A stretch of DNA of 52,276 nucleotides, from contig NZ_ATTQ01000029.1 of NCBI RefSeq assembly GCF_000419765.1, positions 1-52,276 of the forward strand. The letters run 5' to 3'. The DNA comes from Rhizobium mongolense USDA 1844 (lineage in GTDB: Bacteria > Pseudomonadota > Alphaproteobacteria > Rhizobiales > Rhizobiaceae). Positions 52,261 through 52,276 of the stretch are shown piece by piece; the first letter of the stretch is position 1; every line of letters begins with the position of its first letter. The position numbers and the translations under genes are program-made. The notes under the pieces were generated by a model. The model did not search any database. It was not told the DNA's origin and saw only the letters and a list, made by a program, of their open reading frames with translations.

Positions 52261-52276
52261 CCAGCACCATCAAGGA

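Overview
The window looks like a chromosomal segment of a Rhizobiaceae-type alphaproteobacterium (Rhizobium/Agrobacterium/Ensifer relatives). The evidence is the 5S rRNA–tRNA-fMet order at the left end, a BA14K-family protein, HWE-type histidine kinases, two UgpC-class sugar ABC importers, DUF1269 proteins and an ALAS-type hemA. The assignment is inferred from gene content; no database search was run.

Layout. (a) 1–2.0 kb: the end of an rRNA operon (5S, tRNA-fMet, terminator), then a small island of IS66, serine-recombinase and IS3 remnants and an intact ParD/ParE-like toxin–antitoxin pair. The island ends in a rearranged copy of the tRNA-fMet 3' half. (b) 2.0–9.5 kb: a UPF0114 membrane protein, two tandem arginine/ornithine-type antiporters and arginine deiminase, an internally deleted alpha/beta hydrolase, a DUF1269 protein and an AI-2E-family permease. 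(c) 9.5–15.5 kb: an RND efflux operon and an AraC regulator. (d) 15.8–20.3 kb: relics of a methylase, a mobile-element protein, a ParD antitoxin and a tyrosine integrase, surrounding an intact pair of HWE kinases. (e) 20.4–26.3 kb: a cyanide-insensitive-type bd oxidase (CydA, CydB, DUF2474) with a decayed DUF983 gene in front, then hemA and a divergent MocR-type regulator. (f) 26.4–28.4 kb: a cupin, an NmrA-like oxidoreductase and unassigned DNA. (g) 28.4–33.6 kb: a scarred region with a HipBA module (hipA frameshifted), a PAP2 phosphatase beside a broken uppP, a truncated AbiEii toxin and a decayed partial copy of the AraC gene from (c). (h) 33.9–46 kb: a glycine-zipper lipoprotein, an EF-hand protein and two complete binding-protein-dependent sugar importers on the minus strand, with a Gfo/Idh oxidoreductase, a GNAT acetyltransferase and a divergent GntR regulator. 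(i) 46–52.3 kb: an HxlR regulator with its operator, a broken response regulator, a tiny membrane ORF coupled to a BA14K protein, a second DUF1269 protein, a PHB-depolymerase-type esterase and small stress or secreted proteins.

How the parts work together. Arginine deiminase and its antiporters form an arginine catabolism or acid-resistance unit without arcB or arcC. The bd oxidase, DUF983 relic, ALAS and MocR regulator look like a low-oxygen respiration and heme-supply module. The two importers are sugar-uptake systems with strong hairpins downstream of the binding-protein genes. Frameshifts and truncations fall almost only in mobile, defence and duplicated genes, while neighbouring housekeeping genes are intact. 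This argues for real decay of acquired DNA rather than poor sequence. Sequences resembling the tRNA-fMet 3' end recur next to the toxin–antitoxin and defence modules, which is the most unusual feature of the window.
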